Shown in pieces: positions 18,007-26,189 of a DNA stretch of 64,000 nt (position 1 is the stretch's first letter; every line of letters begins with the position of its first letter). Location: positions 186,001 to 250,000 of the forward strand of contig NZ_FOBD01000004.1 in the NCBI RefSeq assembly GCF_900109515.1, in the 5' to 3' direction. Position numbers and translations under genes: made by a program. Under the pieces are notes generated by a model. That model was not told the DNA's origin and searched no databases. It saw nothing but the letters and a program-made list of their open reading frames with translations. Source of the stretch: Paenibacillus sp. OK003 (GTDB lineage Bacteria > Bacillota > Bacilli > Paenibacillales > Paenibacillaceae).

Positions 18007-19562
18007 GAAGTGTAATGTTGGTCGATGATGAGCCGCTTATTGTCAAAGGAATGCAAGCGATCATTGATTGGGATCAGAATAACATGCAGATTGCCGGAAC
18101 GGCATGCAATGGGTTGGAAGCGCTAGCAATGATGGACGAGGTTCCTGTCGATCTGATTATTACGGATATCATGATGCCGCAAATGACCGGACTTGAACTG
18201 ATCCGGGAGACTAAAGCGCGCAATCCATATACCAAATTCATTATTTTAAGTGGTTACGAAGAATTCAAATATGTGCGGGAGGGCATCTCACTGGGGGTTG
18301 AGAACTACCTGCTCAAGCCAGTCAATATGGATGAACTGGAAGCGACCATCAAGCATATGCAGCGGGATTGGGAGCACGAAGAGATGCGCCAGATTCAAAT
18401 GGATCAGAGCTGGAGGATTCTGCGCAACAATATTTTGCAGCGGTGGGCGAACGAGACCATTGACGCCAAAGAATTCCGTGAGCGTGCGCAGATGCTTGAG
18501 ATTCCCATGAACAAATCCACATATTGTGCGGCTTCTCTAAGGATTGTAGGAGATGACAAGGGGGATGATCCCCAGATGTATCTGCCGGGAATTGCTGAGC
18601 AGTGTGAGCAGATCGGGAACAAAGGCCTCCCGGATGGCTGCGGTATCATCTGTTTTCCTGATCAGAACGGAGACATCATGCTGCTGTTCGTTTCAGCCGG
18701 TACGGAAGGTAGTGATGAATGGCAGCTTCAGGCACTCACCAAAATGAAGCAAGCGGTTGCTGAGGACACAGGTGCACGTGTATGGGGGATCATCGGTCAA
18801 TCCGAGTCGACCTATCTGGGTTTTCCGAAGAGCTGCAAGTCCGTAAAGCTGTGGCTTCAGAATCATTTGTTTATGGATTGTAATACCTTCATCATGCAAG
18901 TGGAGAACGAAGAAGCTAGCAATCAGCATCAAGAGAAGCCTGGGCCAGCGATGGAGCAGTTCCACAAGCTGCTGCGGGATGGGGAAGGTACTGAAGTGGA
19001 TCGATTCATCGACGAATTCTTCATTGTTGAGGGTAAGGAACCCTGCCTCCCGAGAACACCGTTCTTCAATTCTGCGATCCAGCTTATGCTGGCCGCCAAG
19101 GAACTAGAGAAAACGCCTGACTACGGAGACATTTTCGGACCCCTGTCCAGAATTCATACGCTCAACAAACTGAAACAATTGGTCAGAAAGGTTGTTCATC
19201 GCACGCTGGATACATATCATACCGCCGAGAAAACGTACAGCCCGCATATCATGGCTGTGCTGGAGGTGGTGAAAAATCACTATCAGGATGAGCTTTCACT
19301 TAAGACACTCAGTCAGAGGCTGGAGCTTCATCCGAACTACCTCGGCCAATTGTTCCAGCAAGAGGTTGGTACCACCTTTTCTGATTATGTGAACCAGTAC
19401 CGAATTGAGCGTGCCACTCATTTGCTGTTATATTCGGACAAAAAGACGGCAGAAATAGCGGGCGAGGTGGGCTATTGGGACTCCACATATTTTTACAGAC
19501 AGTTTAAGAAATATGCTGGCGTTTCTCCTACGGAGCTGCGCTCGATCTACATGAAAAAATAA
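18003..19562 (+). CDS. Response regulator with AraC-type DNA-binding domain, YesN type
   Basis: 519 residues: an N-terminal receiver (1-120) with phosphorylatable Asp55 in IITDIMMPQMTG and the conserved Lys in LLKPVN, a 280-residue middle region, and a double AraC helix-turn-helix at about 415-515 (LSLKTLSQRLELHPNYLGQL; GEVGYWDSTYFYRQFKKYAGVSP). The ATG overlaps the kinase stop as ATGA, indicating translational coupling. A terminator follows, so the pair is bicistronic. Its likely target is the transporter operon that begins 260 bases downstream, and perhaps the divergent mannosidase. Confidence 0.93.
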   Translation: MRSVMLVDDEPLIVKGMQAIIDWDQNNMQIAGTACNGLEALAMMDEVPVDLIITDIMMPQMTGLELIRETKARNPYTKFIILSGYEEFKYVREGISLGVENYLLKPVNMDELEATIKHMQRDWEHEEMRQIQMDQSWRILRNNILQRWANETIDAKEFRERAQMLEIPMNKSTYCAASLRIVGDDKGDDPQMYLPGIAEQCEQIGNKGLPDGCGIICFPDQNGDIMLLFVSAGTEGSDEWQLQALTKMKQAVAEDTGARVWGIIGQSESTYLGFPKSCKSVKLWLQNHLFMDCNTFIMQVENEEASNQHQEKPGPAMEQFHKLLRDGEGTEVDRFIDEFFIVEGKEPCLPRTPFFNSAIQLMLAAKELEKTPDYGDIFGPLSRIHTLNKLKQLVRKVVHRTLDTYHTAEKTYSPHIMAVLEVVKNHYQDELSLKTLSQRLELHPNYLGQLFQQEVGTTFSDYVNQYRIERATHLLLYSDKKTAEIAGEVGYWDSTYFYRQFKKYAGVSPTELRSIYMKK

Positions 19563-19585
19563 GCCGGGGGCTCCGGCTGAATGAA

Positions 19586-19614
19586 GACACTCCCCATGTG
19601 GGGGTGTCTTTTTT
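19586..19614 (+). terminator. Rho-independent terminator
   Basis: GACACTCCCC and GGGGGTGTC form a near-perfect stem with a short loop, followed by six T. Confidence 0.93.
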
Positions 19615-19682
19615 GTTATGCAATGAAAGCACGATCTTTAATTAATCCATCAATTTATTGGGTTTTTCAACTATCTCCAAAT

Positions 19683-19696
19683 TGGTAGCGCTTGCA
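19683..19696 (+). promoter_or_regulatory. cre-like site upstream of the sugar transporter operon
   Basis: TGGTAGCGCTTGCA has the CcpA core (11 of 14 consensus positions) and lies about 125 bases before the first permease start. The other part of the gap shows no clear promoter. Confidence 0.45.
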
Positions 19697-19822
19697 TAAT
19701 GGAGGTAGGAGTGAACGAGGAAATCCAAAGCACCAAAAGGGCTTAGATCCAGTGTTGATTATAGGGGATTAATGCTGGATGCAGCTAAGCGATAATGAAC
19801 GAGATTATAAGGAGGGACAGCC

Positions 19823-20752
19823 GTGCAGGGCATCTTCAAAAGTCTGATGAAGAACAAGGCGTTTCTTCTGCTGGTACTGCCGGGAGCAGCTTGGTTTATC
19901 ATTTTTGCCTATTTGCCAATGTTCGGAACGATTATTGCTTTTAAGGACTTCCGGATACATCCGGGCGGATTTCTTGAAAGCGTTCTAAAAAGCGAATGGG
20001 TTGGGTTCAAGAACTTTGAGTTTCTGTTCTCCACCAGTGACGCCTATATCATCACACGTAATACCATTCTGTATAACCTGGGGCTGATCTTTCTCGGGTT
20101 GGTGCTCGCGGTGACGCTTGCGATCATCATGAACGAACTGTTGAACAAACGGCTGGCGAAGATTTACCAGACCGCTATGTTTATGCCTTATTTCCTGTCA
20201 TGGGTTATTATCAGTTATTTCGTCTTCTCGTTTCTGAGTGTGGAAAAGGGTGTGTTCAACCAGATCATCATGTACTTTGGTGGAGATCCGGTCAGTTGGT
20301 ACAGTGAGACAGGGTATTGGCCGTATTTTCTCATTCTGCTCGGCCTGTGGAAAGGTGCAGGTTATGGCAGTGTAGTGTATCTGGCAGCAATCGCAGGTAT
20401 CGATCGTTCTTATTATGAGGCAGCGATGATCGACGGCGCTACGAAGTGGAAACAGATCCGGTACATAACGCTGCCACTGCTTAGACCGCTAATGATCATC
20501 CTCACCATTCTGGCGATCGGGGGGATCTTTCGTTCCGACTTTGGACTGTTCTATCAGGTTCCGCGGGACTCTGGTGCGCTGTATCCGGTCACCAATGTCA
20601 TCGACACCTTTGTATACCGCGGCTTGACCATTATGGGTGATACGGGAATGAGTACAGCTACAGGATTGTATCAATCGGTTGTCGGTTTGATTCTTGTCCT
20701 GCTGGCAAACTATGCTGTGCGTAAAATTGAAAAGGATTATGCCGTATTCTAG
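19823..20752 (+). CDS. Carbohydrate ABC transporter permease, LplB type
   Basis: 309 residues, six predicted transmembrane helices. It opens with LLLVLPGAAWFIIFAYLPM, typical of the LplB/YtcP branch of family CUT1 permeases. The cytoplasmic EAA loop is YEAAMIDGATKWKQIRYITLPLLRP. The GTG start at 19823 follows AAGGAGGG by 6 bases. It forms a heterodimer with the next permease. No ATPase is encoded in the cluster, so a shared MsmX-like ATPase elsewhere is required. First gene of a three-gene operon behind a cre-like site. Confidence 0.93.
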   Translation: MQGIFKSLMKNKAFLLLVLPGAAWFIIFAYLPMFGTIIAFKDFRIHPGGFLESVLKSEWVGFKNFEFLFSTSDAYIITRNTILYNLGLIFLGLVLAVTLAIIMNELLNKRLAKIYQTAMFMPYFLSWVIISYFVFSFLSVEKGVFNQIIMYFGGDPVSWYSETGYWPYFLILLGLWKGAGYGSVVYLAAIAGIDRSYYEAAMIDGATKWKQIRYITLPLLRPLMIILTILAIGGIFRSDFGLFYQVPRDSGALYPVTNVIDTFVYRGLTIMGDTGMSTATGLYQSVVGLILVLLANYAVRKIEKDYAVF

Positions 20753-20774
20753 GCTGCGGCAAGGGGGTGCTTCC

Positions 20775-21731
20775 ATGAGTAATTTAAGCGAACCGGTAAA
20801 GCGGGCATCTGCCCATACGAGGAGGACCGGAAAGAAATCGAAAGATTTGAATGCCATTTCGCCTTTATCTAATGTGATTTTTAATATAGCTATCGGTCTG
20901 TTTGCCTTATCTTGCATCTTTCCGTTTCTGTTCATCGTTATCATCTCATTTACCGATGAGAAGACGCTGGCGATCAATGGCTTTAAGTTATTCCCTGAAG
21001 TCTGGACGCTGGATGCCTACCGATTCCTTATGGAATCCGGACAGCAGATGGCCCAATCGTTTGGGGTTACCTTAACGGTGACGGTTGTCGGAACCGCGCT
21101 GACACTGTATTTGGTCACCACGTATGCGTATGCCATCTCACGCAAAAATTTTGCGCAGCGTCGGTTCTTCAGCTTTTTGGCCTTCTTCACCATGCTATTT
21201 TCCGGCGGTCTCGTTCCCAGTTACATTGTGGTTACGCAGGTGCTGCACTTGCGGGATTCGATCTGGGCGCTGATCCTGCCGTCAATCATGAACGCTTTTT
21301 ACATTATCGTTATGCGTACATTTTTCACGACCACTGTGCCGGATGCGGTTATCGAGTCGGCCAAGATCGACGGAGCTACTGAATTCGGCATCTATACACG
21401 CATCGTACTGCCGATTTCGTTGCCGGGCATTGCGACTATTGGATTGTTCAGTACATTAGGATTTTGGAATGACTGGTTCAATGCGCTGCTCTATATCGAC
21501 AATGCGAATTTGATTCCACTCCAGACATTGCTGATTCGAATACAGAACAATATGGACTTTGTAGTACAAAACAGCAGCCGGGTTGTGTCCTATGACATTG
21601 CCTCGACACTGCCAACGGAGACCGTCCGCATGGCGATGGTAGTCTTGGCTACACTGCCGGTTGCGCTGGCGTATCCGTTTTTCCAAAAGTATTTTATACA
21701 AGGCTTGACCATTGGTTCGGTCAAAGAATAA
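20775..21731 (+). CDS. Carbohydrate ABC transporter permease, LplC type
   Basis: 318 residues with a charged N-terminus (about 40 residues) and six predicted helices. The EAA loop is ESAKIDGATEFGIYTRIVLPISLPG. The ending YPFFQKYFIQGLTIGSVKE is the standard C-terminus of this subfamily. The ATG at 20775 follows AAGGGGG by 8 bases and lies 22 bases after the first permease stop; an upstream in-frame ATG at 20694 would overlap that gene. Partner of the LplB-type permease. Confidence 0.93.
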   Translation: MSNLSEPVKRASAHTRRTGKKSKDLNAISPLSNVIFNIAIGLFALSCIFPFLFIVIISFTDEKTLAINGFKLFPEVWTLDAYRFLMESGQQMAQSFGVTLTVTVVGTALTLYLVTTYAYAISRKNFAQRRFFSFLAFFTMLFSGGLVPSYIVVTQVLHLRDSIWALILPSIMNAFYIIVMRTFFTTTVPDAVIESAKIDGATEFGIYTRIVLPISLPGIATIGLFSTLGFWNDWFNALLYIDNANLIPLQTLLIRIQNNMDFVVQNSSRVVSYDIASTLPTETVRMAMVVLATLPVALAYPFFQKYFIQGLTIGSVKE

Positions 21732-21789
21732 GTCTGGTTGTGCCTGCCCTCAAAGGGCAGTAACAATAACATTGATAAGGGGGATACAC

Positions 21790-23289
21790 ATGAAGACAAG
21801 AAAAATCGCTCTGCTCATGGTTACATTACTGCTTGCTTTTTCTACTGTTCTAGCAGGCTGCGGCGGCAGTAATACCAATGATACAAGCGGGAATGCGGCA
21901 TCTGGGGGAGAATCCAGCGATAAGGACACGGTAAAGCTCAAGGTATATCTGATTGGTGGTCCACAGCGCGATCTGCCAATGGTGCAGGAAGAAATGAACA
22001 AATACTTAATGGAGAAAATAAATACAACCGTCGACATCACGATGATTGACTGGGGTGATTATTCCAAACGTATGCCAGTCATTACCGCTTCGGGCGAAAA
22101 TTATGATATCGCTTTCACCTCTTCCTGGGCTTATGACTATCTGCCAAATGCCACCAGAGGAGCATTCCTGCCAATCAATGATTTGTTGGATAAGTATGGT
22201 CAGGGCATTAAAGAGCAGCTTGATCCACGATTCCTCACAGGATCGCAGATCGATGGCCAAAACTATGCTGTGCCAGTGAACAAAGAGTTGGCTTCGCAAT
22301 GGGTATGGCGCTTCAACAAGCAGTACGTTGATAAATACAACATGGACATCACCAAGATTCGCACATTAGAGGATCTGGAGCCTTACCTGAAGCAAATTAA
22401 GGACAATGAACCAGCCGACATTACTCCGCTGGCTGTTCCGAAGGGCTTTAAGCCTTATCTGGCGTTCGACTTCCTGCTCGGTGACGAATTCCCGGTGGGT
22501 ATCAACATGAATGGTGACACCGGTAAATACGTTAATGTGCTGGAATCCGAAGAGCTGAAAAGCTCGTTAAAAACCATCCGTAAATACTATCAGGCTGGTT
22601 ATCTGCGCAAGGATGTAGCAACACTGGAAGGCATCGACAACATCAAAACAGGCAAATGGTTTGTTGACCGTGAACAGACGCAGCCGTACGCCGAACTGGG
22701 ATGGTCCAGAAGTGCGGGCTATGATATCGTGACTACACCGATGCAGGATCCGGTTATTTTCACTGGTTCGGCAACAGGCGCTATGCATGCAATCTCGGCG
22801 AACTCCAAGAACCCGGAACGGGCCATGATGTTCCTGAACTTGCTCAATACCGATCCATATCTGCGTAACCTGATCAACTACGGTATTGAAGGTACACATT
22901 ACAAAAAGATTTCGGATAATGTTATTGAGGATCTGCCAGCAATGAAGGACGGATTCCAAATGCCTGGCTTTGCACTGGGTAACCTGTTCCTGACCTACAT
23001 GCACAAGGAAGATCCAGCAGATAAGTGGGAAGCGTTCAAGGAATTCAACAATTCCGCGAAGGTTGCTCCGAGCTTTGGCTTCAACTTCAATCCTGACCCG
23101 GTGAAGACCGAAGTGGCTTCCATCTCCGCCATCGTGAAGGAATTCTACCCATCCATCATGACGGGGGCTGTTGACCCGGATGAGCATCTGCCGAAAGCAA
23201 TCGAGAAGTTGAAAGCGGCAGGTCTGGATAAAGTGATTGCAGAAGCGCAAAAGCAGTACGACGAATGGAAAGCTGCAAATCAAAAATAA
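21790..23289 (+). CDS. Extracellular sugar-binding lipoprotein of the LplB/LplC-type transporter
   Basis: 499 residues. A signal peptide with the lipobox LAGC (about residues 21-24) is followed by a short Gly/Ser/Asn linker and a large CUT1 solute-binding domain. The C-terminal helix (KVIAEAQKQYDEWKAAN) is of the kind seen in LipO/LplA proteins with a DUF3502 domain. It captures an oligosaccharide outside the cell and hands it to the two permeases upstream. The ATG at 21790 follows AAGGGGGA by 5 bases. The nearby alpha-mannosidase suggests a mannose-containing ligand, which is inference. Confidence 0.92.
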   Translation: MKTRKIALLMVTLLLAFSTVLAGCGGSNTNDTSGNAASGGESSDKDTVKLKVYLIGGPQRDLPMVQEEMNKYLMEKINTTVDITMIDWGDYSKRMPVITASGENYDIAFTSSWAYDYLPNATRGAFLPINDLLDKYGQGIKEQLDPRFLTGSQIDGQNYAVPVNKELASQWVWRFNKQYVDKYNMDITKIRTLEDLEPYLKQIKDNEPADITPLAVPKGFKPYLAFDFLLGDEFPVGINMNGDTGKYVNVLESEELKSSLKTIRKYYQAGYLRKDVATLEGIDNIKTGKWFVDREQTQPYAELGWSRSAGYDIVTTPMQDPVIFTGSATGAMHAISANSKNPERAMMFLNLLNTDPYLRNLINYGIEGTHYKKISDNVIEDLPAMKDGFQMPGFALGNLFLTYMHKEDPADKWEAFKEFNNSAKVAPSFGFNFNPDPVKTEVASISAIVKEFYPSIMTGAVDPDEHLPKAIEKLKAAGLDKVIAEAQKQYDEWKAANQK

Positions 23290-23310
23290 ACCTGAAATAA
23301 AGAAGACAGG

Positions 23311-23345
23311 GAAACGTCTGTCCGGCTTGGCGGGCGTTTCTTTTT
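23311..23345 (+). terminator. Rho-independent terminator of the sugar transporter operon
   Basis: GAAACGTCTG pairs with CGGGCGTTTC through ten pairs, two of them G-U, and five T follow. Confidence 0.88.
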
Positions 23346-23505
23346 ACCCTGATTGGATTGTCGTTATGTATAGCTGTGAAATTAGCAAAAGAGGAACCAT
23401 GCGCCCGATCCGATTTCTATTACGGCTGGATATCCTTGAAGTATCCTGTCTTCTAATGAGTGTGCCGCATTGTATCAGACTACGACTGAATAGGATTGAA
23501 TTTGA

Positions 23506-23539
23506 GGCTCACAGATCATTGGATCTTGCGAGTCTTTTT
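23506..23539 (+). terminator. Second terminator-like hairpin in the 23290-23671 gap
   Basis: GGCTC-N-CAGATC pairs with GATCTTGCGAGTC around an ATTG loop, and five T follow. It lies 160 bases beyond the first terminator with no convincing gene between, so it may be a back-up terminator or a relic of a lost gene. The rest of the gap holds only a TATATT at about 23632 that may be the -10 of the dehydrogenase operon. Confidence 0.6.
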
Positions 23540-23671
23540 ACGTTTATGCTGGATTCACTTGCAAAGGATATGAAATCGTTGTTTTAGATAAAAAATCGGT
23601 TTTGCAATCAAAGACAATGCGAATGAAAAGTCTTATATTGTAGTTAAAAAGATAAGAAAGGAGTGAAGGTG

Positions 23672-24679
23672 ATGAAGAATAGAAAGATCATGTTTGCTCG
23701 TCCGCTGCAAGTGGAAACGGTAGAAGAGGATTTTATTTTGCCAGCCCTAGGTGAGAAGGAAGTATTGGTTAAATTGATCTATTCCCTCATCAGTCCGGGG
23801 ACGGAGCTGGCCATGTTATCGGGAAAAGAGGAGTGGGCCAAGCTTCCCGTATGTCCGGGGTATGCAAGTGTAAGTGAAGTGATCGAGGTGGGACAGGGTG
23901 TACACCATGTTCAGCCCGGGGACGCTGTATTCCATTATGGTCAACATGCTGAATATCAAGTGGTATCCACAGATCATGTTTTCATCAAGGTACCTGAGCA
24001 TTTGGATTTGAAGTGGGTTCCCTTCACCCGTATGGCAACGGTGGCATTCACCTCCGTTCGTGTATCCAATATTGAACTTGGGGACGTTGTTGGCGTGACG
24101 GGGCTTGGATTGGTAGGGAATTTGGCGGCCCAATTGGCACGCCTTCAAGGTGCAACTGTGATTGGCGTGGACCTGTCACCAGAACGAATCCGAACTGTCC
24201 AGACATGTGGGGTTGACTATACGCTTCATGGCGGAGAAGATAAAGTAAAAGAAAAGATACTTGCCATAACGAATGGAGCAGGTGTATCCACCCATATTGA
24301 GGCGACGGGTGTACCCAGTGTTGGTGTTCAAAGTCTGGAGTGGATCGGGAAGCTGGGAGAGATTATTTTCCTGGGTAGTCCACGAGGCGAATATAACACG
24401 GATGTCACCGATATATTGAACTACTGCCACCTGTATGGACGAGGCTGCATTACGTTTAAGGGGGCACATGAATGGCGCTTCCCGGTTGAGCCGAACGAAT
24501 TCGTGAAGCATTCCCTGGTGAGAAATTCGAACATTGTATTTGAACTGATGTTAAAGAACAAGCTGCATATCGAACCATTGATCAGCCATGTGATGAAGCC
24601 GGAACAAGCGCAAGAAGCATATGAGGGACTGAGATTGAATAAAGACCAGTATAACGGTGTACTATTTGACTGGTCCTAG
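23672..24679 (+). CDS. MDR-family (zinc-type alcohol dehydrogenase-like) oxidoreductase
   Basis: 335 residues with a GroES-like N-terminal domain and a Rossmann domain carrying the dinucleotide motif GLGLVGN (about 150-156), with the acidic residue of GVDLSPERI favouring NAD. The catalytic-zinc Cys of classical alcohol dehydrogenases is not seen: the equivalent loop reads LISPGTELAML, as in BchC-like and bi-domain oxidoreductases. The ATG at 23672 follows AAAGGAG by 8 bases. It is 12 bases upstream of a TIM-barrel isomerase gene, so the two act in one pathway, probably oxidation and epimerisation of a sugar or polyol. Substrate unknown. Confidence 0.82.
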   Translation: MKNRKIMFARPLQVETVEEDFILPALGEKEVLVKLIYSLISPGTELAMLSGKEEWAKLPVCPGYASVSEVIEVGQGVHHVQPGDAVFHYGQHAEYQVVSTDHVFIKVPEHLDLKWVPFTRMATVAFTSVRVSNIELGDVVGVTGLGLVGNLAAQLARLQGATVIGVDLSPERIRTVQTCGVDYTLHGGEDKVKEKILAITNGAGVSTHIEATGVPSVGVQSLEWIGKLGEIIFLGSPRGEYNTDVTDILNYCHLYGRGCITFKGAHEWRFPVEPNEFVKHSLVRNSNIVFELMLKNKLHIEPLISHVMKPEQAQEAYEGLRLNKDQYNGVLFDWS

Positions 24680-24691
24680 GAGGAGATTGGG

Positions 24692-25519
24692 ATGATTAGA
24701 GGGTTAACAAGAGCAGGCTTAGGGAACATCGAGTCCAATGAACAATATATTACGAATGCTGCAAAATACGGATTTCAGTCTGTAGATTTGAATCCGCTCT
24801 CATTGATTGAAGAGGTTGGCAAAGAACAGGCCAAACATCTGCTCAAAAGCAATCAGGTGATCATCGGTTCATCCGATCTGACCGTGGACTGGAGAACCAC
24901 AGATGAACAATTTCGTGAAGGACTTCAATCGCTGGTTCAAATGGCAGAAGCCTCCGCTTCGTTGAACTGTTACAGCTGTTGCACCTATATTTTACCTTCC
25001 ACAGATCAGCCAGCAGCATCATTTATGGCGGCAGCTACCAAACGATTGAGATTGTGTGCAGATATTCTGGACGCCTATGGAATAAGGCTGGGCCTGGAGT
25101 TTGTGGGTTGCCATCATCTGCGCACTCAATGGAAGAATCCATTTATTTGGAGTGTGGAGGATACGCTTGACTGGATCGAAACCATCCATGCTCCTAATGT
25201 AGGTTTATTGGTGGATTCCTATCATTGGCATACAAATGGATTAAAGATTGAAGAGGTGTTGGATCTTAAGAAGGAACAGATTGTCCATGTTCATATCAAT
25301 GATGCTTATGATCTGCCCATAGAAGAATTGCTGGATCATGAGCGGTTATACCCTGGCGAAGGAGTAATCGATCTGCAAGGTTTCTTGAAGAACCTGAAGG
25401 CGATTGGTTACACGGGCGTTGTATCTCAAGAGGTGCTGGCGCCAACGCCAACCCTTGATTCAATTGAATTGTTTGCCAAGTCCAAAGCAGGCTTCGATAA
25501 AGTGTTTGCCAATATATAA
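24692..25519 (+). CDS. Sugar phosphate isomerase/epimerase, xylose-isomerase-like TIM barrel
   Basis: 275 residues of the AP-endonuclease-2-like fold, in the group of IolE/IolI, hydroxypyruvate isomerase and ketose epimerases. Candidate metal ligands are the Glu in LGLEFVG, the Asp and His in LLVDSYHWH, the His in VHVHINDAYD and the Glu in VSQEVL. The start follows AGGAGGAG by 7 bases and lies 12 bases after the dehydrogenase stop, making a tight two-gene operon. The reaction is not predictable from sequence alone. Confidence 0.85.
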   Translation: MIRGLTRAGLGNIESNEQYITNAAKYGFQSVDLNPLSLIEEVGKEQAKHLLKSNQVIIGSSDLTVDWRTTDEQFREGLQSLVQMAEASASLNCYSCCTYILPSTDQPAASFMAAATKRLRLCADILDAYGIRLGLEFVGCHHLRTQWKNPFIWSVEDTLDWIETIHAPNVGLLVDSYHWHTNGLKIEEVLDLKKEQIVHVHINDAYDLPIEELLDHERLYPGEGVIDLQGFLKNLKAIGYTGVVSQEVLAPTPTLDSIELFAKSKAGFDKVFANI

Positions 25520-25628
25520 AAAGGATCAGTGAGAAGGCAGTTGGGAGGAATACATGTGTAAGGTATCACTCCCAGTAAATATGTAGCCATGAAATCAAGG
25601 ATAGAGTGGGAATAGAATGATAGTTGCT

Positions 25629-25657
25629 AACTAAATATAAAAGATATATAGTATGTT
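25629..25657. promoter_or_regulatory. Predicted Rrf2 operator, copy 1
   Basis: The palindrome CTAAATAT-N5-ATATATAG sits in a 29-base block that recurs with 24 identical positions at 26135. It lies 28 bases before the chosen start of the Rrf2-family gene and includes a TATAAA -10-like box, so bound protein would block its own promoter. Confidence 0.6.
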
Positions 25658-25685
25658 CAGAAAAGAAATAGTTAGGATGAAGACC

Positions 25686-26117
25686 ATGGCATACTCTACA
25701 GCCTTATCACAGGGAATCTCGATTCTGCTCTATATTCACGCTCTATCCGAGGAGAACTGTTCGAATTATTTGTCCACCAAGTTGATATCGGAGCAGCTAA
25801 ATATTCCGGTTCCTACGACGGTAAAAGTCATTCGCAACCTGAATAACGCCAAACTGACAATGGCCAAAGAAGGTGCCAAGGGCGGCATATTGCTTGCTCA
25901 GCCTTTATCGGAAATCACGATGTTGGATGTATTCCTGGCGGTTGAACCCGGCAAAGACTTGTTTAAAGTTCATACCGATGTAACACTCCAGGGACAAGAC
26001 GTGGATGACGTGAAACAAAAAGTCGTTCATCATCTTGAAGGCGCGGAGATCGCCATGCAGAATTATTTAAAAGACATACGGTTAACCGATCTGTTCCATG
26101 AAGAGAAGAAGGGTTAA
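25686..26117 (+). CDS. Rrf2-family transcriptional regulator
   Basis: 143 residues. The N-terminal winged helix-turn-helix (STKLISEQLNIPVPTTVKVIRNL, then LTMAKEGAKGGILLAQP) is the Rrf2 signature, followed by a dimerisation helix. The Fe-S cysteines of IscR/NsrR are absent: the stretch after LEVF-like FLAVEPGKDL has no Cys, so it is a non-iron member. The ATG at 25686 has AGGA at 8-base spacing; in-frame ATGs at 25653 and 25677 lack a ribosome site, and 25653 lies inside the palindrome. It likely represses itself and the next gene. A short GGG/CCC hairpin plus six T overlaps its stop. Confidence 0.85.
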   Translation: MAYSTALSQGISILLYIHALSEENCSNYLSTKLISEQLNIPVPTTVKVIRNLNNAKLTMAKEGAKGGILLAQPLSEITMLDVFLAVEPGKDLFKVHTDVTLQGQDVDDVKQKVVHHLEGAEIAMQNYLKDIRLTDLFHEEKKG

Positions 26118-26134
26118 CCCCTTTTTTGGGATTT

Positions 26135-26163
26135 AACTAGATATAATATATATTTAGTATATT
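26135..26163. promoter_or_regulatory. Predicted Rrf2 operator, copy 2
   Basis: CTAGATAT-N5-ATATTTAG, the same palindrome as at 25629, lies 26 bases before the aldo/keto reductase start. It contains a perfect TATAAT (26143-26148), so the operator covers the -10. Confidence 0.62.
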
Positions 26164-26189
26164 TCGTTTTTTTGAGAGGAGCAGTCAAA

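Noticed and set aside
22567..23283. 238-codon minus-strand ORF opposite the sugar-binding lipoprotein
   Set aside because: Antisense shadow with His/Cys-rich, non-protein-like composition.
23399..23587. 62-codon plus-strand ORF after the sugar transporter operon
   Set aside because: It contains a terminator-like hairpin with T-run, has no recognisable family and only a weak ribosome site.
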